DNA of 64,000 nt from positions 1,222,842 through 1,286,841 of the forward strand of contig NC_135569.1 of the NCBI RefSeq assembly GCF_964340395.1, read 5' to 3'. The position numbers were made by a program, and so were the translations under genes. Every line of letters starts with the position of its first letter. The stretch's first letter is position 1. The stretch comes from Glandiceps talaboti (lineage: Eukaryota; Hemichordata; Enteropneusta; Spengelidae). Positions 13,171 through 24,700 of the stretch are shown piece after piece. The notes below the pieces were generated by a model that saw nothing but the letters and a program-made list of their open reading frames with translations, was not told where the DNA came from and made no database searches.

Positions 13171-14764
13171 AAGGGGTTAATTGGTACTAATCTCTTCGAC
13201 TTTTACAGCTTGTCCTTTCCGCCCTACAGGTCAGATCGAATCTGTTGTCGACATTATGTGCTGCATTTATCAAATTTGCTGGCCAATTTAAATGAAATAA
13301 TATGTGATACCACAAATATACAGTGCACAATTGCAAGTGAAAACGTACCAACTATTTATAGACTGATGCCGTTGACTGAAGAGGTACTAACAATACCTCA
13401 GATTGCTAAGTAGGTCACGTGGTGTGGTATGATTGTTTCGTCTTCATCTGGTGCCTAGAGGTTATCCAGATAACCAATTCTCCATCAAATTGGCGTGCCC
13501 TGATATAAATGCCTGTGCGATTATTTGTAGCTGCTTTGATATGGAGTGATAAAAAGGGATTTTGGATTTAAGTGTATAAATTCTAGTGATACCTAAATTA
13601 ATCTACCAGTTACTTATCAATTGAAGGATGATTAAAGATTTACAGCGAGTCGAAATACCACCCCCATAACTTTCATGATTAGTTTTCTGTAAAGATACCC
13701 CAATTTAAGGACAATTTCAACTGATTGGTTCAATACATGGCGGTTTTAATCATCACTGACTGTCTGGAAAATGTCTATGGTTTCTTTTATGGTAGTATTG
13801 GTCGATAGACAATTATGTATTGTGCATTGATAGAGTCTCAGAACAGTTGTCCATATCCAGCGAGATATATTGAAGGGAATTTGACATTATATGAGTACTA
13901 GGTAATAATTACTGGTGTATGAAAGAATTTGGTTCATCCGGAACAATGTCGCCAGGAAGGAATTTTGAAAATATTTTGTGACGTCGAATACATGGAAGGT
14001 ATGATAATAGGATTGTCGACGTACAGTGCTATTTAAGGGGAGACAGTCGCAGTCGTCGATCGCTAACACAGGGACACAAATTATTGCTTATTCCTAAGGA
14101 AAATATCACACGAATCCTGCTACTACAAATGTATCAATACACTCTATACTATGATGCAACATTTACAGATACAATTTTGAAATGCAGGTAGGGGAAATAT
14201 ATATTCAAGTCACAACGTTATTATATTTTGAGTATGTAGACAAGGAAAATAATCTAAGAAGTACTACATGTCCCTGTGGTCGATAGTCGAAGATTTACGT
14301 TCCACTGTGTAGGTCCCCCACTGGTGGGAGTTGGAAGGAGGTTATGTTTATGTTTTCAACCCAGTTTGTTTGTTGTAATTTTGATTGTCTGTTTTTTTTA
14401 TAGCAGAATGTCTAAATCAAATGTAGTAAAGCCATCGGCACTACTACAGCTATCGCTTGAGGGCGCCATCAGGATGACGGAGGTATGTGTTATACTTCGT
14501 GCCCTCGCGTATTTGACACGACCTGCCTGAAGTTGTGACATAAACTTTTTTTTTACGTATTCGAGAAAAAAATAATAAAATCGCGAAAATTGAGAAGTCT
14601 CGCAAGAAATAGTGGATGCGGAAATTGACATCGACTTAATAAAGACAATATAAAACTGTTCATCCAATCTGTAATGGCTGTACATCTGATGAGAAGAAAT
14701 TAATAACACAGAGACATAGGAAAACAACGGAAAAGCATAACTACCTGAACTAGACACTCACACA

Positions 14765-14768
<4 letters not shown>
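13171..14768. other. non-coding stretch
   Basis: No recognisable gene or repeat. Open frames at 13129-13413 and 14398-14757 have no domain or splice support. Confidence 0.4.

Positions 14769-14812
<44 letters not shown>
14769..14812. repeat. (TA)n microsatellite
   Basis: About 22 TA units abut the inverted-repeat element that follows. Confidence 0.97.
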
Positions 14813-14815
<3 letters not shown>

Positions 14816-14977
14816 TTGGTAGTACTGGAACTCTTTCTTGGGTGTAACTCGGAGTTTCACGCATATTGCGATCATCAGACACTCTGAGGCCTACTCTCTG
14901 GGTGTGCTGTATATATGCGTGAAATATGCGTGAAACTCCGAGTTACACCCAAGAAAGAGTTCCAGTACTACCAAAAC
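14813..14977. mobile_element. inverted-repeat element, probably a Penelope-like terminal fragment
   Basis: Two 52-nt arms (14813-14864 and 14926-14977) are perfect reverse complements around a 61-nt centre. The element is flanked by (TA)n on the left and, after about 60 bp, by a longer (TA)n. The minus strand carries a hammerhead ribozyme. A related, non-inverted fragment lies at about 17955-18055. Inverted terminal repeats plus hammerheads are typical of Penelope-like retroelements, but no reverse transcriptase or GIY-YIG reading frame is present here. Confidence 0.7.
14842..14882 (-). ncRNA. type I hammerhead ribozyme (copy 1)
   Basis: Minus-strand order: stem I strand GUGU, core CUGAUGA, stem II CGCA-AUA-UGCG (with a U-U at the 10.1/11.1 position), GAA, stem III ACU-CCG-AGU, cleavage-site U, then stem I partner ACAC. 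The predicted cleavage triplet is GUU, just before ACAC. Very short stem III is usual for hammerheads in Penelope-like elements. The U-U where G-C is normal may lower activity. Confidence 0.78.
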
Positions 14978-15037
14978 TATTACGCTCTGCCACTGCGGTA
15001 TAGAGCACTGTCTTATAGCAGATTGATACTCACCGAG

Positions 15038-15207
<170 letters not shown>

Positions 15208-16090
15208 AAAATAAAAAATCTACCTACCCCACCTATTCTAAAATTGAGCGTAATCGGAACCACACAATTTTTTGTTCGGCCTTAGCTGAATTTATTCAAA
15301 CAATTTTATTAATTCTAATATCAGGACACAGAAGTTGTTAAACTGCAGTTAGCGTGAGTGATTCTTCAGATAAAACTGAAAAGTTCAATGACCTAGCATT
15401 ACAAATTATTTACGTTGTGGCATGTAATACTAATCTCGGCGTCTTCCCATGGTCGACTAGTACACCCACGTGTTTTATTAGCCAGTCACTCATTGGCTAA
15501 TACACAATGAATAATATATTTTGTAATATCTAAAGCCAATGGTAATCTGTGTTGTTTCGCAAGGATTAGCACTACACTACTTAATAAGCAAGAGAACTCA
15601 AACCTCAATTGTTATGTTTTCTCGTCACTTTTACGAATTTTGAACTCAGGATTGTTTTTATTATACTCACCTAAATGAATGAATGTTTTTAAAAAAACGG
15701 CCGAGACACAAGAACCTTTCTTCAAATAGAAATGGTGCAAAATTTGAAAAGGTTAAGCTAGGAAAGACAGGGATTTGTCAAACTATACATATGGGAATTT
15801 GCCACGAGGCGGTTAAGCTATTTTAGGAATTTCAATATATATATATTACTCAGTTTGAATGCAATATTTATTTGGAAAGTGTAAGCAGGGGTTATCTGAA
15901 AGGTAGAAGACCTGAAACGTATTGCGGTCACTGACATATTTAATAATAATTGCACGGAATTTTGGAATCCGACAGATTCAGATGACATGCTTGTCTGTCT
16001 TGGACAAACTCTGAAATTACACACTCTTATAATAACATAGTAACATGGTAGCTAGGTGAAATTGTTCAGACATGTGTGTTAGACTAATTT
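15208..16090. other. non-coding stretch
   Basis: I see no gene or clear repeat. Confidence 0.4.
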
Positions 16091-16094
16091 ACCT

Positions 16095-16268
16095 ACCAAT
16101 TCATCCACCACCCACCCCTCAAGTCAACCATCCATCCACCCATCCCTCAAGTCAACCATCCATTCCACCCATCCCTCACGTCAACCATCCACCCACCCAC
16201 CCATCCCTCAAGTCAACCAACCATCCACCCACCCATCCCTCAGGTCAACCATCTATCCACGCATCCGG
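16095..16268. repeat. CCATCCACC-rich ~30-bp tandem repeat
   Basis: Five variable units share catccctcaagtcaacc and vary in the number of CCAT/CCAC tetramers. Confidence 0.9.
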
Positions 16269-16736
16269 AATATAATGGGAGGGGAGGGGGTTCTTACTGA
16301 CACTTTTACGTACATGGTTGGGAATGAAGATTATTTAAATGGTCCTAAGATGAAAAATATTATGTTACGACGGTAACATACTGATAGACTCTCTATAAGT
16401 CAATATCGTTCAGGATGTACCATATTTCGAGTTGATAATTATATCTAACTAAATGCATAGTTTCATTCTCAACCATGTACCTTTGTAAAGTGTCAGTACG
16501 AACCCAACCTCCCCCCCCCCGCCATTCCAGTGACCAGGGCCAGTGAGAGCTGGTGTATAGCTTTAATATGTAAATTCAATCAATGTAGAATGTATGTAGG
16601 AGTGGTAAATTAAACCAACAGTAGTCTTTAACTTGTAACAAATAGTTCTTGTTACACGACCAAGAGTTCAAAATCACGAGTAAAGTTTTGTCTAGTTCGG
16701 TCGACAGGCTTGGTCAAACCGTACATTTCTAGTTTA

Positions 16737-16750
16737 CCACTAGGTGGCGC
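16737..16750 (+). promoter_or_regulatory. candidate CTCF-type insulator motif
   Basis: CCACTAGGTGGCGC matches every position of the animal CTCF core CCASYAGRKGGCRS. It lies about 1.6 kb beyond the stop codon of the TIR receptor gene. A 14-bp match can arise by chance, so this is only a candidate. Confidence 0.35.
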
Positions 16751-16916
16751 AGTGACGATATCGTGATCATCTACAATCACGTCATCGCCACTAAGCAGCC
16801 TAGAAGTATTGCAAATATACAGTTTGACGAAGTCTCTCAACCTGAATAGATGAAACATTACTCGCTCGTAGTTAGAATCTTTGGTTTGTTTAACACGAAC
16901 TATTTATTGCGATGTT

Positions 16917-17395
16917 TTCAATCAATCAATCAATCAATGGTTTATTCAGTATTGTTGGCCACCGGCCAAAAAATACAAACTTTAAATATACAAAAATGAA
17001 CGGATCACCAGACAACATCAGGCCGTTTGAGTTTCAGAGATTCTAGTATTATCTTTTCTAAGTTTAGTGGCATAAAATATATATCTACTAAGTTTTCTGA
17101 GAGTGTCAACCTTTCGAGATGACATAAGTAATACAAATTTGTGGTGCAGTGGGGGATTATAAAAGTAATTGGCAATATATTTTGACCTTATACAAGTATA
17201 AAATGGGCATACAAGTAAAAAGTGGAATTCATATTGCGATGTTTTACCAATCTGAGGAACGTATGTAAGAATGCTAGTTATGTCAGTCTTCCAATCTTTA
17301 GAGCTAGCTATCCAATAACGTCCCTGCATACATAGTTATGTCAGTCTTCCAATCTTTAGAGCTAGCTATCCAATAACGTCCCTGCATACACTCCA
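16917..17395 (-). mobile_element. 5'-truncated LINE, C-terminal reverse transcriptase fragment
   Basis: On the minus strand, 17329-17018 reads the end of a LINE ORF2: a YEFHFLLVCPFYTCIRSKYI-type motif, as in CR1/L2-like elements, then a basic tail. The 3' end finishes in (GATT)n at 16917-16936, typical of self-primed LINE tails. A 58-bp direct duplication (about 17278-17392) lies at its 5' side. Confidence 0.75.
17278..17392. repeat. 58-bp tandem duplication
   Basis: The segment beginning atgtcagtcttccaatcttt occurs twice head to tail, at about 17278 and 17337, without differences I can see. Confidence 0.9.
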
Positions 17396-17519
17396 TCTAG
17401 ACTACAGTAGGTAAAGAATAAAGTGGTTCTGAGTTTGACAGTGACAATCAGTTGTGCCATACTCTTGTCTACAAACGTTCAGGACATATTGTACTTTTAA
17501 TAGTAATCAATAGTGAAAG

Positions 17520-17672
17520 TCAAGTTTTTGGTTTTGGTTTTGATTTCTATGCAAATCAAGTTTGTGCTTTTTTTTCTTTTTTTTTCCTTTTTTTTCTCAG
17601 TATTGTAAAGCGCATTGAGGCTGTTGCGTAATGCGCTGATAAGAATTTATTATTATTATTATTATTATTATG
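17520..17672 (+). mobile_element. retroposon 3' tail
   Basis: T-rich tracts, then gtaaagcgcattgaggctgt and an oligo-(TTA) end at 17648-17671. This resembles the 3' end of a short retroposon, but the 5' part is not recognisable. Confidence 0.45.
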
Positions 17673-18007
17673 TATAGTACAGATGAAATACTTCACCAAT
17701 ACTTACAAATGAACAGATGTGAAACTAAACTGAAGTATTAAGCGTGGTCGGTAGAATGCGTACTATAACGTTAAATACTGCCGCGTAGTAGGATACTTAC
17801 AAAGGGAACAAGCAGAATTTACAGGGGAGGGCACGAAAGAAAGTGTGATGTGCAGGGGGCCTTGAAAATGATGATGGCCTGAAAGGGGGGGGGACACAAA
17901 ATATATTTCGATCATGATTTTAGTACAATTGAACGATTTAAAGATTTTCAGTAGTGTAGGTTATATATATATAATCAAAGTAAATTGGTTGGAACTTGAG
18001 GTGCTTA

Positions 18008-18050
18008 GTTGTTACTCCGAGTTTCACGCTCAATGCGATCATCAGACAAC
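18008..18050 (-). ncRNA. type I hammerhead ribozyme (copy 2)
   Basis: Same layout as the copy at 14842-14882: stem I GUUGU, core CUGAUGA, stem II CGC-AUUGA-GCG, GAA, stem III ACU-CGG-AGU, cleavage after GUA, partner ACAAC. Stem I is 5-6 perfect pairs and differs from copy 1 on both strands. This compensatory change supports a folded RNA. A short (TA)n lies upstream, as in copy 1. Confidence 0.8.
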
Positions 18051-18348
18051 TGGCAAGGTGTGAAAGATTTTATTGAAAGTTGATTGTGAATTGTTTCACC
18101 ATAATGACTCTCTACAACCTAAACTTTACAAAAATGACTTTATTTCCAGGTGTTCCTTTAAACCACAAAAACTTCAAATTATCCCTAACACGATCACTTC
18201 TCCCTGTGATGAAAATGAAATAAGTGAAATGATGACAGTGTTGTCTCTTTGAAAAGAGAGAAAAAAATTCGACAATATACGACATGGTTTATGAATTACA
18301 AAGAAGATATAATTGACTGAAATAAAAGATTCCATTGTCAATTTATTT
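18051..18348 (-). other. 3' untranslated region of the TIR receptor gene
   Basis: Sequence after the stop codon at 18349. One AATAAA lies only about 2 nt past the stop (18342-18347 on the complement), and another near 18067 is a more likely polyadenylation signal. The 3' end is inferred. Confidence 0.45.
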
Positions 18349-18740
18349 CTACACACAGGCAGTGTCTATTAGTATTTGTGCTTCTTCATTAGCAACAAGA
18401 GGCAGATACTTCACACATGGATTTGGCGCCCTCTTTCGTTTCTTTGGCATCACTTTTATCAATCTCTTCCAAAACTTAGTTTTATCTTTCTGGGTTCCGT
18501 TTTTAGACCAATCAATATATGAAATAGTTTTCAGTATGGTCTGTAGAATGGGTGGTAAGTCCGGCATGTCAGTGATATCTTCAAACATGATTGGTATTAG
18601 TTTATGTTGGTAGTCAATCATTTCATGGTAAGCTTGTTCCAATTCGTAGATACACCAACCACTTCGTACAAAACTAGGTGACATGACCAGTATGGTACGT
18701 CTACTCTTGGTAATAGCATCCACAATGTTGGTACAAATCG
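18349..18740 (-). CDS. TIR receptor exon 15: end of TIR domain and stop
   Basis: 392 nt including the TAG stop; acceptor TTTTCACAG. Continues the BB loop as AICTNI, then TILVMSPSFVRSGWCIYE (core strand and helix) and box 3 KFWKRL. A basic segment (KKRKRAP) and a short tail follow. Confidence 0.9.
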
Positions 18741-19841
18741 CTGTGAAAATTGACGAGAACATAGAGTAACAATAATACCAGGCACATGCCAAAATGTTGT
18801 CATTCAACAATATGGATTATAAAGCCTGGTCGTTCTACGTCAGAACAAGCTGTGTCTACGTCACTGGTTCTCGAGGGCTGAAAATACGGGTCAAAACCTT
18901 CCAACTGGCTATTATCTTACACATTTTTTTTTTGAGATATAATTATAGTATTCCTCACTGTTTTCCTTCATTCGGCCAGATAATACTAGTGACTTAAGAG
19001 TTTGGCACTAGTCGTCTAGCAACTTGTAGTGACGAGGCCCCTTAGGTCACTGTACTTATGTCTTCCTTAACTGAACGACAACGATAACTACTAATAATAT
19101 ATATCGATAGTCCAGAACAACAAAAATGGTCAAATCTACAATTCAACATAGAAGCTACTTGTTTTGTTTTTGGCCATCATTGTAATGCTATATGTAGAAG
19201 AAGGAAGTTATAAGATTAAAATGTCAATGAAATATTATATTTCAAATTAAGAATAATCAATATCACAAAAAGTAAAATTGACGCACTTTGTATGATAACC
19301 TGAAATGGTAATCTGATAGTGTTATCTTAGATTATAACATTACACAGTAAGAGATATACCACCTTTCCTATACAGATAGCACAGGATAATGCCTACCACT
19401 GTATAACACCTATTTTTCCAACCAAAGAAAAGTTTATTTTCCTTCCCTTCTACCAACCACAAACTCTCACCGTATACAGCATCTAGCTATTTACATATTT
19501 CAGTCTTTTAATCATAATCATAATCATCAATTAATTCTTATAAAGTACATTATATTAAAAATCTGACAATTCCTACATACATGTACACACCCTTTTATAA
19601 TTCAGGTCTGCTGGCTGATACAATGTTTTACAGTACAAATAAAATGTAATATCTTGATACACTTTTACTTCAGTCTGAATGCTTGAAGTTATAAATAGTT
19701 CCATGGGGTCAGCAATTTTGACAGTTTGAAGGCAATGTATGCACAGAAATCTTAGTACACGACATTAACAATATAAATATATCATCTTCGAAAATTAAAG
19801 TTATCAGCATTTCAAATCTTGCACTCTGACCAAGAAAGTTG

Positions 19842-19900
<59 letters not shown>

Positions 19901-21666
19901 CGTACCTTCACCAGGTAAAAAGTCTTTATGGTGTACATTCAATCTGTAACCATGTTCTTCAAGTTCGGGTATCAGTGTTTTATATACGAAGGTTTCCTCC
20001 TCTGTGTTACCTTTACAAGCTACAAAAGCATCCCACTTCTTTTCTGTTACAGGTGGAATGATAAGAGAATTGAATATTAATAGTTAAAAAGAATACTGGA
20101 ATGACGTCAAAACAAGAACCATTACATTGTGTTTGTATTATATATTTTTAATAGGAATTTAAGATAAACTAGCAAAATCTCTACAGATGATAAAATCTCA
20201 GAACAGAATGATGACAAAAAATTGCACACTTACCCAAATTTAATTCATCGTCAACTTTTCCAGTTAAAATGGTATATTTAAGCAATATTGTCCTTCTGTG
20301 ACGAAAGCATAAAAAGCCAAGAACAATGAACAGCAACATGACGACGACTGTAGCAATAGACAATGAAATGATAACTGTACGACCTATTGTAGACTTTCTA
20401 TCGAGAAATACACTAAATCTACATTCTGCATTGTTGTTGTTTACGTCTTTTGCTGTGTAAACAACTTGGTGTGCACCAATTGTAAATTCATCTCCGGGGT
20501 CAAAGTTCGAGGTCAAATTTACATCAGAGTTATCAATTACTTCCGGTAGTGGCCATGTCACTTCGATAGATGTGATGTCTGTCTCCACTGTCTGTGATAA
20601 ATTCCTTGGACAGAATGTAAATCTTGGGGGTTCAATGTCTGCGGAATCAAATATCATTTCTAGATATAGTTACAAAAATTCATGTCCTTTTAATAGAGAC
20701 ATTTACTTAACGAAGGATGTGTATATCAAACAAATCTGCCACATCAAATTGGAACACCTCAGAACTTGAAGCCTTTAAAATTTACTCAGTATTCGGCGGC
20801 CATATTGGATTTGTAATGGCTTAACTTTGATTTCATTTTGACCTATATTTCAACAATTTCGATAACCTCCTCATTTTTTTTCTTAATCTTAAGTAAGAAT
20901 GGTTTTGGTTTATATCAAACAAACTATAAACATCAAAAGTTTGATGTCTTTATTCCCAAGGTGTATAATACGTCAAGTGATAAGAGGTAAGAAATAACCA
21001 TAGACCCTGTAGGGGCTATTAAAGAACCAATGAATTGTGAAATATTCAAAATATCACAAATGAAAAACGGCGTTTTGTTTTTTATAATGCATACTGAAAC
21101 AATAAGAGATATATTAGTACTTAAATGATCTATTATGAAGTAATTGAACCCGAGGAATAGACTAAAGTTATTGATAGTGAATAAACAATTCTCAGAATTA
21201 AAGTCTCTCATACGTGACTATTCAGAACCACATGCTGTTTAACAAATTAAAATCATTATTGGGTAATTCAATAAAAGATCTCACCTAATGAACAATTTCT
21301 TCCATTCCAGCCATGTTGGCAAACACACCCTGACGATCTGGTACAATTGCCGCCATTTTGACAGTCACATATTTGATCACATTCAATACCCCAATGGTTG
21401 ACAGCACAGCCTATGAAGAAAGTACGTTAATAATAAATCTTATCTAAGACAGGTTTGCGTTACGACAGCACTATCGTAAAGGATATGCAATACCATTAAA
21501 ATGTATGATAGATGGATCTATGCTTGTCACTTGCATTGTATGTATGTATGTATGTATGTATGTATGTATGTATGTATGTATGTATGTATGTATGTATGTA
21601 TGTATGTATGTATGTATGTATGTATGTATGTATGTATGTATGTATGTATGTCTGTCTGTCTGTCTG

Positions 21667-21715
<49 letters not shown>

Positions 21716-24700
21716 GCCAGCCAGCCAGCATTTTGTCTTATTTCATAGTGAATTGTCCTGACAGTCCATGTCTTCTATCATTGCTAACTATGCATATGGT
21801 ATTAGTACCTTACCAGACTTACCCGTTACTTTGATGGTTATGTCATCCCTGTATTGTTCTCCATTGATATCTGTGACCAAACATTGATAGCGTCCTGCAT
21901 GGTGATCACGAAGGAAAAAGATCTCAATGCCGATTGCAGCGTTTCCTTCTTCCCAGGGTTTAATACTGTAAATGGCATCCGACAATAACAAAGCATTGTA
22001 GTCAAACTATTGACATTATTTAAGGTTTATAGGCACATGAGACACGGTTGTCTATTTTCCGCTGTGGCAATTTCATATTGCTCATTTAGGTAAAAATTAA
22101 TTTACTTATGGAAGAGAAGCAAAGTTAATGTATATTCTAAATACATCAACATTGCATTTGTACTGGTGTTGTAGTAACCAATATAACTTTATGAAGTGAA
22201 GTGAAAAAAATTTGGATACCACACCTTCTAAAAACGTCTGTTCCTCCATATCGTCCAAATGCCATTGATTCGTTGTCTCGCATCCATGATGAATTGAATA
22301 TGTGAGATTGGTCAAAGTGATGGAAAGCACAGTAAATACTGACATATTCACCAAAATCAGCTTCGATGAATCCATGTGGGGATATTTCAATATTCGGAGA
22401 TGCTGTAGAATCGGTTATATGTTTATTAGTCTGGGATTTCGGATTGAACAAAATAACTTATTGCACATAATTTTTCAGAAATGCGTATCTATGGCACGGA
22501 ACCTAGGTCAAACGTTATCATATCAAATGATATACCAGTACCATCAAATGATATATCAATACCGTCAAATGATATATCAATACCGTCAAATGATATATCA
22601 ATACCATCAAATGATATATCAATACCATCAAGTGATATATAAATACCATTAAATGATGTATCAATACCATCAAATGATATATAAATACCATTAAAGTACC
22701 ATCAAATGTTAGATCAATACCATCAAATGATATATCAATACCATCAAATGTTAGATCAATACCATCAAATGATGTATTAATACCATTAAATGATGTATAA
22801 ATAGTGAGATGACGAGATGGCGTTTGGCCTCAATCACGCACTATACACATCTACATATAAAAGAACAGAACCATTATATCACTCTGCTCACCTATATCAC
22901 ATGCTACACATCTCCATCCAGGTGGACATTTACATGCACCATTGAACTCACCTATATCACATGCTACACCTCTCCATCCAGGTGGACATTTACATGCACC
23001 ATTGAACTCACCTATATCACATGCTACACCTCTCCATCCAGGTGGACATTTACATGCACCATTGAAGACGTGACAGGTTGCTCCATTTTGACAAATACAA
23101 TCATATTGACATCTACCACCGTACTTTCCATCTGGACAACCTGTAAATATGTGATATTAATAGTAAGAGCTATTCAGGTATCTCAGAATTCAAATTCCAT
23201 ACATTTATTAAAATTTCAAACATACAAGAACAAGAGCACGTGTCAGCTTTTAGATTTAAGAGTCATTTGCATAATTAATTATGTTTGTTAAGTAGGAAAC
23301 GTCTTACGAATGAAAGCTTCACACTGTATGCTATTTGTTAAATATCTTAGATAACGAAACGTACGTTTATGAAAGTGATGTTTTTAAAAAAAAAAATAAT
23401 TAGCCATTTGCAAAATAAAGAATTTTGGTAATTATCAGCTTTAGAGAGGAAGTTTCAAATTTCATATTAATTCAATTGATACATCGATGATAAAAGCACA
23501 ATATGTCCGATATAGTTTGAGGATGTAGTTTATACTTTTAATGAGTATTAATTTCCATAATTAATAGATCTTAGTAAATAAGCAATATCTTAGTCGATGA
23601 TAAGGTTTCAAATAATGTTGTATAATTAATTCGTCAATTTACCAATTAAGGGATATGTCAGTAGACTATGGTAGCTCAGAATGTTACCTTCCGGCAATGC
23701 GTGTAGGGACAACAATAGTCGATTTTCCGGTTCCAAGATGCATTGCGTGAGGTGATGTCGTTTATGTTTGTTATATTTAGTCTTGTTTTGTCTATATTAC
23801 GTTTGAAAGAATATTTTCATCAGAAAATTATGGAAAGACATGTTGACCTCCTTGATTATGAGTGATTTTATAGAACAAAGACTAAACACCATCAGTGTCG
23901 ACAGACAGTGATTTTACAGGTGAACCCAGGTCAGGTGACAACTATCCCCTGAGTAGGGCGTGCAAACCTCTCAGCGGGTACACGATAAATGCCATATGGA
24001 GAGACGCGCATCTTAGAACCGGCAACAGGTCTATTTTACAGACTTTTCCGGCCCTCATGAAAGGCATACATGTGGTACACTGAATGGATGAATGGCCCTC
24101 ACTGGACGTCTTGGGAGACAATTGTTTATATGCTTAAAGAACTATCCAGTATAAATAAAGATTATTATTATTATTACTATTATTATTATTATTATTATTA
24201 TTACAATTTGTAGGTCCAAGTCATTACTTACCGATATAATTGATTACAGCGGATATTTCTATTGACATGTGGTCACTGAATATCCTTTGCAAAGTTTCTG
24301 TGTCAACATGTTGAATATTTTCGTACCCAGGCAGCAAGTGAACCCGACAAGTCAGTTCCTTATTAACTTTTTCCTTATTTGATATTAAGTGAAAGTGAAA
24401 TGATGAAGCAGAACGCTGCAAAGTGCTTCCATTATATGTGTCTGGCATTGGTATATCTTCGATTATCTGTGGATATTGGAAAATAAGGATTAATTTCGTA
24501 TTTACAGCACCATGGGAGATTACTTTCAAGAGTTTAAATTTATTTCGATGTGGAACTATAAGAAGAGGCGGGCAAGGGGGTGGGGGTAGGGGAGGACCGA
24601 ATACAACTTACAGAGGAAAATGTTAAGTTATAAATTGCGAAGTTTATATATTTAATTTGCGATGAAAAAGCACAATCTACGCACATGTAGAATTGACAGT

